Shown one piece after another: positions 47,621-54,832 of a stretch of DNA of 64,000 nucleotides (position 1 is its first letter; each line of letters starts with the position of its first letter). Below the pieces are notes generated by a model, which worked only from the letters and a program-made list of their open reading frames with translations, did no database searches and had not been told where the DNA came from. The position numbers were made by a program, and so were the translations under genes. The DNA is from a virus. The stretch covers positions 1-64,000 of IMG/VR virus record IMGVR_UViG_3300027722_000005; one strand, written 5' to 3'.

Positions 47621-47815
47621 ATGGACCAACAGACACAAGAGGAGTTGTTTCGTGCGATTTGTTATTTGCGCGAGGTCGGGGCCGTCGGCATTCTCCAGGA
47701 CATCCTCGAAGCCGTGATAGCCGCGCAACTGGCCGCCATCGGGGAGCGGCCCGCAGAGCCGCGCCGCGTGTTCGTGGAAGCCCGCCCGGCTGCCCAGTTT
47801 CGCCTCATCGGCTAG
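47621..47815 (+). CDS. Small helical protein before the serine recombinase
   Basis: 64 aa: TQEELFRAICYLREVGAVGI, LQDILEAVIAAQLAAIGERP, then a basic end. An upstream in-frame ATG at 47,597 is possible. Position just before the recombinase suggests an accessory or directionality role, but no motif supports this. Confidence 0.58.
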   Translation: MDQQTQEELFRAICYLREVGAVGILQDILEAVIAAQLAAIGERPAEPRRVFVEARPAAQFRLIG

Positions 47816-47884
47816 GGCCCTGTGTCGCCAGGGTGACGCCGGGCCGCACTATGGCTGCACGGAACATGAGCGCGACGTGTTCAT

Positions 47885-47934
47885 GCCCCGCGCTTTTGTG
47901 GACAGGTGCCGCGCGATGTGTCTACGGCGGCGAC
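47885..47934. repeat. Copy B of the att-like imperfect direct repeat
   Basis: Ends 27 bp before the serine recombinase start. It shares GCCCCGC, TTTGTGGAC and GTGTCTACGGCGGCGAC with 27,153-27,200 in the same orientation. Large serine recombinase attP sites are about 50 bp, imperfectly symmetrical, and usually lie right beside the recombinase gene, so this is a good attP or att-hybrid candidate. Confidence 0.62.
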
Positions 47935-47961
47935 AGATAGCTTAACTGGAGTATAAGGATC

Positions 47962-49470
47962 GTGAGCAGCCGCCCCTTGCGTGTCGCCATTTGGGCCGCC
48001 GTCTCTTCCAGGCGCCAGGCCGAAGAGGACAGGGTAAGCCTTGACGACCAGGAAAAGGCGGGCCTGGCCTGGGCGGAGGGCTTGGGTGCCGAGATTGTCA
48101 ACGTCTACCGGGTGCCGGGCCACACCCGGGACATCTGGAACTGGAACGAGGCCGAACGCGAGATGCCCGCCTATCGCCAGTTGCGCGAGGATGCCCAGGC
48201 CGGCAAGCTGGATCTGTTGTGGGCTTACGACATGGACAGGCTCGGGCGCGACCCGGCGCTAGGCCAGCAGGTCATCTCCCTGGTGGAAAAGTCGGACGGC
48301 CCCAACCTGCCCCGCGCCGAAGTCTATGTCGCCAGCTCCCCGCATGTTGTCGGCTCAAAGACCATAGGCCACCGCTACATCGGCGCTATCCAGTCCGTGC
48401 GTGCCGGCGAAGACCAGGAAATGCGCGTCCGGCGTTTCAAGATGGGCATGAAGGGCCGCGTACTCCGCCATGGCCTGATGGGCACCACGATCCCGGCGGG
48501 CTACACGCGCGTCAAGGACGGCGACGGGAAGACCACCGGCTACGCCCTGGACGACAACGCCCCGGCCGTGGATACGGTGACGCGCCTCTACCTGGACGGC
48601 CTGCCCTATGCCGAGGTTGCCCGCCGCATGAACGAGAGCGGCTACCGCTACCCGGGCGGGCGTCCCTGGCGCTACTATGACATCGGCCGCATCATCCGCA
48701 ACGACGCCTATGCCGGGCGCCCGCGTCTCGGGCCGCTCCAGTGGGAAGGCGAGCCACAGTATCCGGCCATCTGGGACGATGCCACCTGGACGGCGGTGCA
48801 GCGTGAGCGACAACGGCGACGAGTGGCGCCACAGGTTTCGCACGGCGGCAACCCCTACAGCGGCGTCCTCTTCTGCGCTCGTTGTGGCGGCGGGATGAAC
48901 CAGGTGATCAGCCGCACCGGGGGCCGCGTCTATTTGTACTATCGCTGCCAAACCCACGCGCGACAGACGGAGCATGGCCGCTCGTGCCATTGCAACTTTA
49001 TCGCCCGCTGGAAGGTGACAAGCGCCCTTGTCGCCTACTTCTACAGCCTCCAGACGCCCGAACGGGTGGATGCCCTGCTTGCCGAGTATGGCGACAGTGC
49101 CGACGCCGAACGGCTGCGCGGTGAGATCGCGGCGGCGGAGAAGGCGGCGAAGGAAACCGAAGTGGCGCGCTACCAGGCGGGGCTAACGCACTCGCGAGGC
49201 AAGATGCACACGGACATTTACCGGCAGGTTGACGACGAGCTGCTTGCCGAGCTTGCGGCGCATCAAGGCCGGGCGGCGGAGCTGGCTCGACATCTGGCCG
49301 CTTTGCCCGATCTGGACGCATGGCGCAAGCAACTTGCCGACGTCGCCGGCACGTTTGCCGAGGTCATTGAGGATGGCCTTGTGGCGCCAGAGACGATAGC
49401 GGCGGCGTTGCAACGGGCGGGCGTTCGCTGCTGGGTCGAGGATGGCGAGGTCGTCAAGATCGAGCCGTGA
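47962..49470 (+). CDS. Large serine recombinase (integrase)
   Basis: 502 aa, GTG start behind AAGGAT. Catalytic region: WAAVSSRRQA with Ser15, and WAYDMDRLGRDP with D92/R93/R96. The recombinase domain follows (TTIPAGYTRV; YPGGRPWRYYDIGRIIRN), then a zinc ribbon (LFCARCGGGM ... YYRCQTH ... SCHC) and a coiled coil (about 370-460). It would catalyse integration/excision between about 50-bp attP and attB sites. A tyrosine recombinase at 59.8 kb makes this the second integrase of the window. Confidence 0.93.
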   Translation: MSSRPLRVAIWAAVSSRRQAEEDRVSLDDQEKAGLAWAEGLGAEIVNVYRVPGHTRDIWNWNEAEREMPAYRQLREDAQAGKLDLLWAYDMDRLGRDPALGQQVISLVEKSDGPNLPRAEVYVASSPHVVGSKTIGHRYIGAIQSVRAGEDQEMRVRRFKMGMKGRVLRHGLMGTTIPAGYTRVKDGDGKTTGYALDDNAPAVDTVTRLYLDGLPYAEVARRMNESGYRYPGGRPWRYYDIGRIIRNDAYAGRPRLGPLQWEGEPQYPAIWDDATWTAVQRERQRRRVAPQVSHGGNPYSGVLFCARCGGGMNQVISRTGGRVYLYYRCQTHARQTEHGRSCHCNFIARWKVTSALVAYFYSLQTPERVDALLAEYGDSADAERLRGEIAAAEKAAKETEVARYQAGLTHSRGKMHTDIYRQVDDELLAELAAHQGRAAELARHLAALPDLDAWRKQLADVAGTFAEVIEDGLVAPETIAAALQRAGVRCWVEDGEVVKIEP

Positions 49471-49490
49471 AAACTGGCCGAATTGGGGTA

Positions 49491-49547
49491 TTGACAAATG
49501 GAATAAAGTATGATAATATTAGGCCATCAAGAAGGATGGGGGGGGGG
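49491..49547 (+). promoter_or_regulatory. Promoter followed by a G10 tract
   Basis: TTGACA (49,491-49,496), 17 bp, TAATAT (49,514-49,519). A run of ten G (49,538-49,547) lies in the 5' leader, 9 nt before the ATG at 49,557, between AAGGAT and the start. The tract length sets ribosome-site spacing, so slippage could alter translation. Confidence 0.65.
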
Positions 49548-49556
49548 CTAACGGAA

Positions 49557-50009
49557 ATGGACAAGGAAAGGGCGCAAAAAGAAATCGAGCGCATTTTTGA
49601 ACAGTGCTCGGGCTTCGAACTGGCATTCGAGGACTGGACGGGCACCGGCGAGGATGATTTGTGCGTGACCATTAACCACCAGCAGGGCGACTATGTCACG
49701 CATCTGTATTTGACCGGCGAGGATGGCGACGTTTTCCTCTACGTTGGAGAGGACGTGATCGATGTACTGACCGAGGCAAACGTGTGGCGCGTCCTGGCGT
49801 ATGATGCCATGCATAGCGCGGAGGTACTGGCGGACGAAATCGAGCGGCTGGAGGCAGAGTTGAAGCAAGCGCGGGCGGACGAGCGCGAGCGGTGCGCCAA
49901 GGTCTGCGAAATGCATGCCGCAGGGTGGCGGGGGCCAGTCGTTTTCAATGGCGCCAGGGCCGATGAGGCACGACTTTGCGCCGATGACATTCGGGCGTCG
50001 AACGGGTAG
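49557..50009 (+). CDS. Unknown acidic protein behind the G-tract promoter
   Basis: 150 aa: AQKEIERIFEQCSGFELAFE, DDLCVTINHQQGDYVTHLYL, GDVFLYVGEDVIDVLTEANV, then a helix EVLADEIERLEAELKQARAD and ERCAKVCEMHAAGWR. The C-terminal half resembles the small coiled-coil/Cys proteins of the early operon. No function known. Confidence 0.7.
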   Translation: MDKERAQKEIERIFEQCSGFELAFEDWTGTGEDDLCVTINHQQGDYVTHLYLTGEDGDVFLYVGEDVIDVLTEANVWRVLAYDAMHSAEVLADEIERLEAELKQARADERERCAKVCEMHAAGWRGPVVFNGARADEARLCADDIRASNG

Positions 50010-50030
50010 GCGCAAGCAAGGATAGCCCCT

Positions 50031-50207
50031 ATGACTAACACCCCCCGAGGCCGCGGCCGCCCCGTGCTCACCCCTGCCGAGCCGACCAAGCGCATCACCG
50101 TTACCCTGCCCGTCTCGCTCGTGGCCTACCTGAGGCGGCTGGGCCATGGCAACAAGAGCGAGGGGGTCCGCGCCGCTATCGAGTTCCACCGGGAGAATCG
50201 CCCCTAG
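50031..50207 (+). CDS. Ribbon-helix-helix protein (58 aa)
   Basis: KRITVTLPVSLVAYLRRLG then GNKSEGVRAAIEFHRENRP is a CopG-like strand-helix-helix, with a Pro/Arg-rich N-terminal arm (PRGRGRPVLTP). It would bind DNA as a dimer. A GTTCGTGC/GCACGAAC inverted repeat begins at its stop codon. Confidence 0.72.
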   Translation: MTNTPRGRGRPVLTPAEPTKRITVTLPVSLVAYLRRLGHGNKSEGVRAAIEFHRENRP

Positions 50208-50256
50208 TTCGTGCTCGCCGCGTTCCTTCCGATAAGAGCGCATAGCGGGCACGAAC
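50207..50256. repeat. Inverted repeat after the RHH gene
   Basis: GTTCGTGC (50,207-50,214) and GCACGAAC (50,249-50,256), perfect 8-bp arms with a 34-nt loop that can extend with CGCC/GCG pairs. No T tract. It may be a weak terminator or a regulator site. Confidence 0.45.
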
Positions 50257-50297
50257 CGGACTGTACTTATTTGGTCTGAAACTGGCCCTTTACACTC

Positions 50298-50343
50298 TTG
50301 CATTTTAGGGCGATATATGGTATGATGGTGTGCGTGAGCACAC
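50298..50343 (+). promoter_or_regulatory. Promoter with GTGTGC/GCACAC operator
   Basis: TTGCAT (50,298-50,303), 17 bp, TATGAT (50,321-50,326), immediately followed by the palindrome GTGTGC-GTGA-GCACAC (50,328-50,343) over the likely start site. It serves the 57-aa gene at 50,381 and the tRNA region. Confidence 0.62.
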
Positions 50344-50380
50344 TATATCTTGTGGTGGTTATCACAACCCATAATTTGGG

Positions 50381-50554
50381 GTGAGCCCGCCGGGTCTGAC
50401 ACCGGCCCAACTCGCAGCGTTAGAGCAGTGCATTGCAGAAGTCTGCCAGCGCAGCGGGTGGGGCAGAGTCGAGATCATCATCGAGCGGGGCAGGGTGCGG
50501 CGGCTGTGTCCGTGCCCATCGTTGGACCTTGACAAGTTAGGCGAGAACGGATAG
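50381..50554 (+). CDS. 57-aa protein common in phages of this type
   Basis: GTG start. Reads PPGLTPAQLAALEQCIAEVC, QRSGWGRVEIIIERGRVRRL, CPCPSLDLDKLGENG. The amphipathic helix followed by two strands matches small phage proteins often found among regulatory genes. No named family. Confidence 0.6.
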   Translation: MSPPGLTPAQLAALEQCIAEVCQRSGWGRVEIIIERGRVRRLCPCPSLDLDKLGENG

Positions 50555-50752
50555 GCGCGGCGGCGTGGAAAGTCGGAGACACGCACCGACCAGGAACTCG
50601 CGGCGGGGTCCGGGCATTGCAGGGCCAGGAGAGACAGGCGCAATGCCAAAACAGGGCAAGTCGGCGTACCGCCCGGCCCGCGCCATCCGTTTAGCATAGC
50701 TGACCCGCCAAGCGCGGGCACAGTATCGGGGGCCGTTCTGCGGTTCTTGCTC

Positions 50753-50825
50753 GCTCTCGTAGAGGAGCGGAGTCCTCACCGCGCTGTCAACGCGGAGATC
50801 GTGGGTTCAAATCCCACCGGGGGCG
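50753..50825 (+). tRNA. tRNA-Asp (anticodon GUC)
   Basis: All arms fold. Acceptor GCTCTCG pairs with CGGGGGC (two G-U pairs). D arm GAGG/CCTC with GG in the loop. Anticodon arm CCGCG-CTGTCAA-CGCGG, anticodon GTC. Five-nt variable loop AGATC. T arm GTGGG-TTCAAAT-CCCAC. The discriminator is G73, an Asp identity base. CCA is not encoded. It lies alone in a gene-poor stretch, so it is probably carried by the element rather than being the insertion site. Confidence 0.88.
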
Positions 50826-50938
50826 CGTGTATCTGAAACGGGGCTCAATCTCCGCAAGTAGGATGCATCCGGCGGCGCCACCGGCTCCCACAGACTAACC
50901 GGGGGCCGGGGCGCACGCTTTACAAATCGAATAACCGT

Positions 50939-50957
50939 ATCTGCCAGCCCGGCAGAT
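50939..50957. repeat. Short perfect hairpin
   Basis: ATCTGCC-AGCCC-GGCAGAT, 7-bp arms and a 5-nt loop, 15 bp before the terminator at 50,972. Between the tRNA and the terminator, so it could be a processing or pausing structure. Confidence 0.5.
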
Positions 50958-50971
50958 GTTGAAAGACACAC

Positions 50972-51003
50972 GGGGCTGACCTTAATTGGTCAGCCCCTTT
51001 TTT
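50972..51003 (+). terminator. Rho-independent terminator
   Basis: GGGGCTGACC, loop TTAATT, GGTCAGCCCC, then six T. A perfect 10-bp stem on the plus strand closing the tRNA transcript. The stretch 51,004-51,180 holds no gene I can support; TAGGGACAAT occurs twice near its end (about 51,151 and 51,173). Confidence 0.9.
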
Positions 51004-51180
51004 GTTGTCTCACCCCCGGCGCTGATCCCGCCGGGCCGACGCGGGCAACCGTCGTCTCTGCCCATCCCCGCCGGGTGAACGTCGGCTCCATGCCGTGTGG
51101 TGCCGAGGCCGCGGCCGCGAGGCACCCTAGCCCGGCAGGGGTGGGCGCTATAGGGACAATATGAGGACAGTGTAGGGACA

Positions 51181-51516
51181 ATGACTAAGCGCAAACTGCT
51201 ACGCTATCTGGTACGCCGAATCGAGTATCTTGAGCGCCGCGTGGCCGACCTGGAGGCCATCGTAGCGGCCGTGCCTGCTGCCGAGCCGGTGACATTCGTT
51301 TTTACCTGGCTGCCGGGTGACGACAGGACAGACACGGCAACCTGGGGCAGCGCCAAGGTGCAGGCAAGTAAGCCGGACGCGCGGTATCTTGATATGCTCA
51401 ATTCCCTGGGCCAATGTCGCTGCACGGTGGTGCCGAGTGAAACAGGTGAGCCGTTGCAGACATTCCCGAACGCGGCAGATTTCGCCCGGTACGAGCCGGG
51501 CGAGTTGAGGATTTGA
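51181..51516 (+). CDS. Coiled-coil/beta protein, unknown
   Basis: 111 aa: RKLLRYLVRRIEYLERRVAD is a short coiled coil, then TFVFTWLPGDDRTDTATWG and RCTVVPSETGEPLQTFPN. Its stop overlaps a TTG, and the next gene most likely starts at the GTG 2 nt later. It opens the lysis-side operon. Confidence 0.65.
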   Translation: MTKRKLLRYLVRRIEYLERRVADLEAIVAAVPAAEPVTFVFTWLPGDDRTDTATWGSAKVQASKPDARYLDMLNSLGQCRCTVVPSETGEPLQTFPNAADFARYEPGELRI

Positions 51517-51518
51517 CC

Positions 51519-51944
51519 GTGGCAAAGTTCAAGAAAAAGCCAGTCGTGATCGAGGCCGTCCAGTGGCTCCCCGGCGTTCAGATCGAGGGCGTGCGAGGGG
51601 TTGACCCGTGCTCGCCAGATGACCCGGCCCACGGCTTCTATATCGAGTATGCCGAGATCGAGACGCTGGAGGGCGTGATGCGTGTCTCGCCTGGCGATTG
51701 GGTGATCACGGGCGTCAAGGGCGAAAAATATCCCTGCAAAGATGACATTTTCAAGGCGACTTACGAGGCACTTGACCTGCTTGACGAACGCGCCGAGGGG
51801 CCATGCACTTGCACCAAGGCGCAAGAAATTGGCGATGATTCAACCCTCTGCCCTTCCTGCGAGGCGCGGCAAGAACTGGACTGGCTCGCAGACTCACGGC
51901 GGGCAACCGTCCGAATGTTTGAGCGCGAGAGGGTGCCCGCGTGA
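51519..51944 (+). CDS. Conserved phage protein (KKPVVIEAVQW type)
   Basis: 141 aa, GTG start. AKFKKKPVVIEAVQWLPG opens it and GDWVITGVKGEKYPCKDDIF is the second conserved block; both are found in a very widespread phage family of unknown function near lysis and tail genes. A C-terminal CTCTKAQ...CPSCEAR adds a zinc site. GTGA overlap with the next gene. Confidence 0.75.
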   Translation: MAKFKKKPVVIEAVQWLPGVQIEGVRGVDPCSPDDPAHGFYIEYAEIETLEGVMRVSPGDWVITGVKGEKYPCKDDIFKATYEALDLLDERAEGPCTCTKAQEIGDDSTLCPSCEARQELDWLADSRRATVRMFERERVPA

Positions 51945-52375
51945 CCCGCTGCCTTATCACCACCACCTACGTCCTTGACCTGGCCCTTGTCGATGAGGGC
52001 AAAGCCACGCGCTATGGCCCTGGCGTCATGGACGGCGTTGTGCAGAACCGTCTCAAGTGGCAGCAGATAACCCCCGAGCAGATTCAGCAAGCGGCGGGCT
52101 TCGTCGCCTTGCAGAAGAAGGAATACATCGGCCGCTGGGCCTGGATTGAGTGGCCCGACGGCCAACTTACCGGGCCGTACCTCGTGACCGATTGCGGCGC
52201 GGCCCAGGACCAGGACCACCTTGACGCCATCTCATTTGCCGTGGATCTGTCCTACGAGCTGGCCGTCAAATTCGGCGTGATTGACATGCCCCGCTGGGGC
52301 GTGCGTGTCTACGTTCAGGAGGGCGTGCGGCGCTACCTGGATGAAACGTATCAAATTCGAGGGGAGGAAACATGA
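51941..52375 (+). CDS. Possible double-psi beta-barrel (3D/RlpA-like) protein
   Basis: 144 aa, GTG start. YGPGVMDGVVQNRLKW, then GPYLVTDCGAAQDQDHLDAI, then FGVIDMPRWGVRVYV. The run of Asp residues in DCG, HLD and VDLS followed by a GVRVYV strand resembles 3D/RlpA peptidoglycan-acting barrels. It lies just before the holin, where an endolysin is expected. No signal peptide. The assignment is tentative. Confidence 0.5.
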   Translation: MTRCLITTTYVLDLALVDEGKATRYGPGVMDGVVQNRLKWQQITPEQIQQAAGFVALQKKEYIGRWAWIEWPDGQLTGPYLVTDCGAAQDQDHLDAISFAVDLSYELAVKFGVIDMPRWGVRVYVQEGVRRYLDETYQIRGEET

Positions 52376-52902
52376 AAAAGCTGGTTCTCTTTATCTCGTT
52401 GCTGGTGCTGCTTCTGCCGGGCGTGGCACTCGCACAGGAAACGGGCGCGACTCCGCCGCCGGCCGAAAGCCTGAGCATTTTCTTGCAGCTCATCCTGGAG
52501 TCCGTCGTGGCCCTGGTGCTGGTGCCGCTGGCCCTGGCGGGCGTCAAGTGGCTGCTGGCCAAGGCAATGCAGGCCAAGGCGTCGCTGCCTGCCGAGCTGG
52601 TCTACACGTTGGAACAAGTCGCCAAGATTGCCGTGGCCGCCGCGGAACAGTCGGGCCTGGCCGGGCACATCAAGGACACTGCCGAAGACAAGAAGCAGTT
52701 TGCGCTCGAATATGCCGAGAACCTCCTGAGGCAGCAATTTGGCCTGGTGCTCAACCTTGACAAGCTGGGCGCGATGTGGTGGGAAGGCGTGGTGGACGCT
52801 TTGGACGGCGCGATTGAGGCCGACGTGGGCGAACGGAACGCGGCCTTTTCGCCGGAGAAGCGCGGGATGGTCAGTGCCAACGACTTTAAGGCAGCCAAGT
52901 AG
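52372..52902 (+). CDS. LLH-family holin
   Basis: 176 aa. N-terminal signal or membrane segment KKLVLFISLLVLLLPGVALA, a second span SVVALVLVPLALAGVKWLLA, then a long helix YTLEQVAKIAVAAAEQSG and KQFALEYAENLLRQQFGL, as in phage holin LLH proteins. It would permeabilise the inner membrane at lysis. ATGA overlap with the gene upstream. Confidence 0.78.
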   Translation: MKKLVLFISLLVLLLPGVALAQETGATPPPAESLSIFLQLILESVVALVLVPLALAGVKWLLAKAMQAKASLPAELVYTLEQVAKIAVAAAEQSGLAGHIKDTAEDKKQFALEYAENLLRQQFGLVLNLDKLGAMWWEGVVDALDGAIEADVGERNAAFSPEKRGMVSANDFKAAK

Positions 52903-52929
52903 CACCGGGCCACCACAGGAGCGTCAACG

Positions 52930-53331
52930 ATGCCCGACGAACCACAGAGCAGGACATTCAATCGGACCGACGGCGTGGCACTCAAGGAGCACCTGGAGGG
53001 GCAAATCAGTGCCCTGCGCTGCTTTTATGATGCTCGTTTCGTGGGGCTGGAAAAGGCGATTGGCACCTCCGAGCGGCGCCTGGACGAACGCCTGGCCAGC
53101 ATGAACGAGTTCCGCTCAGCCATGGGCGACCTGGGCGCCAGAATGGTGACACGGACCGAGATGGCCGTGCAACTGGAAAAGATCGCCGCCGCCGTGGATG
53201 ACCTGAAGCAGTTCCGGGACAGGCTGGATGGCAAGGCGAGCCAGCAGAGCGTCACGATGGCGCAACTCATGGGCATGGCCGGCCTGCTGCTGGGCCTTGT
53301 TAGCCTGGTTGTCGGCATTGTGCTGCGATGA
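52930..53331 (+). CDS. XhlA-like coiled-coil membrane protein
   Basis: 133 aa. Coiled coil from about 20 to 100 (EGQISALRCFYDARFVGLEK; MAVQLEKIAAAVDDLKQF), then one C-terminal span (LMGMAGLLLGLVSLVVGIVL). Such proteins partner holins in Bacillus PBSX-type lysis cassettes. Fits its place right after the LLH holin. Confidence 0.72.
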   Translation: MPDEPQSRTFNRTDGVALKEHLEGQISALRCFYDARFVGLEKAIGTSERRLDERLASMNEFRSAMGDLGARMVTRTEMAVQLEKIAAAVDDLKQFRDRLDGKASQQSVTMAQLMGMAGLLLGLVSLVVGIVLR

Positions 53332-53423
53332 GTGACGGGCGCCGCATCCGGTCCCTGGAAGAAGAGCGCGACCGCCTGGCGACGCAAGTCAACCGCATCG
53401 ATAACCGGCGGTCAAAAGCCTAG
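53328..53423 (+). CDS. 31-aa coiled peptide
   Basis: ATGA overlap with the XhlA-like gene. Reads SDGRRIRSLEEERDRLATQV then NRIDNRRSKA, a single charged helix. The metallophosphoesterase starts 2 nt after its stop. Confidence 0.55.
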   Translation: MSDGRRIRSLEEERDRLATQVNRIDNRRSKA

Positions 53424-53425
53424 CA

Positions 53426-54298
53426 ATGGCACTTTTCAAACGGAATACCCGCCGCGTGGTCCTGGCCCTGTCGGACACGCACGGCGGCAGCCGGATCGGG
53501 CTCCTGAACCCGGCGACGGTGCTGGAACGGGCTGACGACCTGGGCCGCGTGGAACGCTGGACGCCCGCGCTCGGCGCAACGCAACGCTGGCTGTGGGAGT
53601 GCTACCAGGCCATCCTGAGCGATGCGGCGGATCTGGCCGGCGACGATGAGATCGTAGCCGTTCACGACGGCGACATTACGAATGGTGACAGGTTTGGCGG
53701 GAACGTGCCGGACACGACGCTTGAGGATCAGCGGGTGATAGCCGAGCACAACATGCTGCCCGTCCTGGCCCTGCCGCAAGTGAAGCGGGCGCGGCTGGTG
53801 ACGGGCACGGCGGTCCACGTCCCGAACTGTGCTGAGGCCCGCGTGGCCGCCCGGTTGGTGCTGCACACGGGCAAGGAAGTCGCCGCACTGCATCACGGCC
53901 GGGCTAACGTTGACGGCGTAGTGTTTGACCTGGCCCACCACGGGCCGCACCCCGGCAGCCGCGATTGGCTGCGCGGGAATGTTGCTCTTTACTATCTCAA
54001 GAGCGCGGTCTACGAGGATAGGCGCATCGGCAAGGAGCCCGCCCGCGTTTACGTGCGCGGCCACTTTCACGAGTACGTGCCGGCCCGCTACGAGGAATAT
54101 TGGAACGACGCGCGGGGCCTGTACGACTTGACGGTCATCCCGTCCTTTTGCGGCCTGAATGACCACGGCCGCAAGGCGACAAGGAGCGCGCCGGTTCTCA
54201 CCGTGGGCATGGTCGCCTACGTTATCGAGGCCGGGCGACTGGCACGCATCGAGCCGTTCACGCGGCGGCTTGACCTGCGAATCGAGGAAACGCTATGA
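53426..54298 (+). CDS. Metallophosphoesterase
   Basis: 290 aa. Calcineurin-type motifs in order: ALSDTHGG (D17, H19), VHDGDITNGD (D83), TGTAVHV in place of GNHD, LAHHG (H171/H172) and VRGHFHEY (H213, H215). Two metals would be bound to cleave phosphoesters, nucleic acid or cyclic nucleotides. Phages use such enzymes in DNA metabolism or against host signalling. ATGA overlap with the winged-helix gene. Confidence 0.85.
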   Translation: MALFKRNTRRVVLALSDTHGGSRIGLLNPATVLERADDLGRVERWTPALGATQRWLWECYQAILSDAADLAGDDEIVAVHDGDITNGDRFGGNVPDTTLEDQRVIAEHNMLPVLALPQVKRARLVTGTAVHVPNCAEARVAARLVLHTGKEVAALHHGRANVDGVVFDLAHHGPHPGSRDWLRGNVALYYLKSAVYEDRRIGKEPARVYVRGHFHEYVPARYEEYWNDARGLYDLTVIPSFCGLNDHGRKATRSAPVLTVGMVAYVIEAGRLARIEPFTRRLDLRIEETL

Positions 54299-54528
54299 CC
54301 GACGCCGACCGGGCCGCCATCCTGGCCGAGATCGCCGCGCTGATTGGCGACGCTGACCGCGACAGTTTGCCGCAACCGAACTTTACTGTAGCGGATATGG
54401 CGGCGGAGCTTGGCGTGTCGCCGGACGTGGCGCTGAAACGATTGAAGCGACTGGAGCAGTCCGGCGTGCTTGGAAGCCAGATGGTCATAGACGGTGGCCA
54501 TCGGCGGCTTGTCTTTTGGAAGAAGTGA
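54295..54528 (+). CDS. Winged-helix protein
   Basis: 77 aa: PNFTVADMAAELGVSPDVAL then KRLKRLEQSGVLGSQMVIDG and HRRLVFW is a MarR/ArsR-like winged helix. Coupled to the phosphoesterase; it might regulate it or guide it to DNA. Confidence 0.7.
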   Translation: MTDADRAAILAEIAALIGDADRDSLPQPNFTVADMAAELGVSPDVALKRLKRLEQSGVLGSQMVIDGGHRRLVFWKK

Positions 54529-54538
54529 GGCTGGGGAG

Positions 54539-54751
54539 ATGGTACTAACGGAAGGCCAGGAAGTGACCCTGGAGTTAACCGTGTTCGGCATTACTACCAC
54601 GGAGCCGCGAAAGGTGCTCACCGTGGACATGGCCGGCATTTGGCTCGACAACGGACCCGGGAATCGTCCTAGTGGACCGTACAACACCACGACCGGCCAA
54701 TGGCGCGACAATGGCGTCATTGTCGGTTCCCGGCAACGTGTAATTCTGTAA
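54539..54751 (+). CDS. Unknown 70-aa beta protein
   Basis: Reads LTEGQEVTLELTVFGITTTE, PRKVLTVDMAGIWLDNGPGN, GQWRDNGVIVGSRQRVIL. Beta-strand pattern. The ATG follows GGGGAG with almost no spacer; an ATG at 54,494 overlapping the previous gene is an alternative. Confidence 0.58.
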   Translation: MVLTEGQEVTLELTVFGITTTEPRKVLTVDMAGIWLDNGPGNRPSGPYNTTTGQWRDNGVIVGSRQRVIL

Positions 54752-54832
54752 CTGTGATAGGCGGCTCGCCGCGGCGACTGTAGCCGGGCGGTATGCGGGT
54801 TGGGGGTGGGGAATGAAAAGTAAGGAGGCGAC

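Noticed and set aside
50325-50384. Leader peptide reading MVCVSTLYLVVVITTHNLG ending at the 57-aa gene start
   Set aside because: Its start codon lies inside the -10 box, so it would not be on the transcript.
50643-50699. 18-aa frame MPKQGKSAYRPARAIRLA
   Set aside because: Has an AGGAGAG-like site but is too short and without context to support as a gene.
50982-51194. Minus-strand frames of 63-70 codons beyond the terminator
   Set aside because: They run through the terminator hairpin region and lack ribosome sites and protein-like composition.
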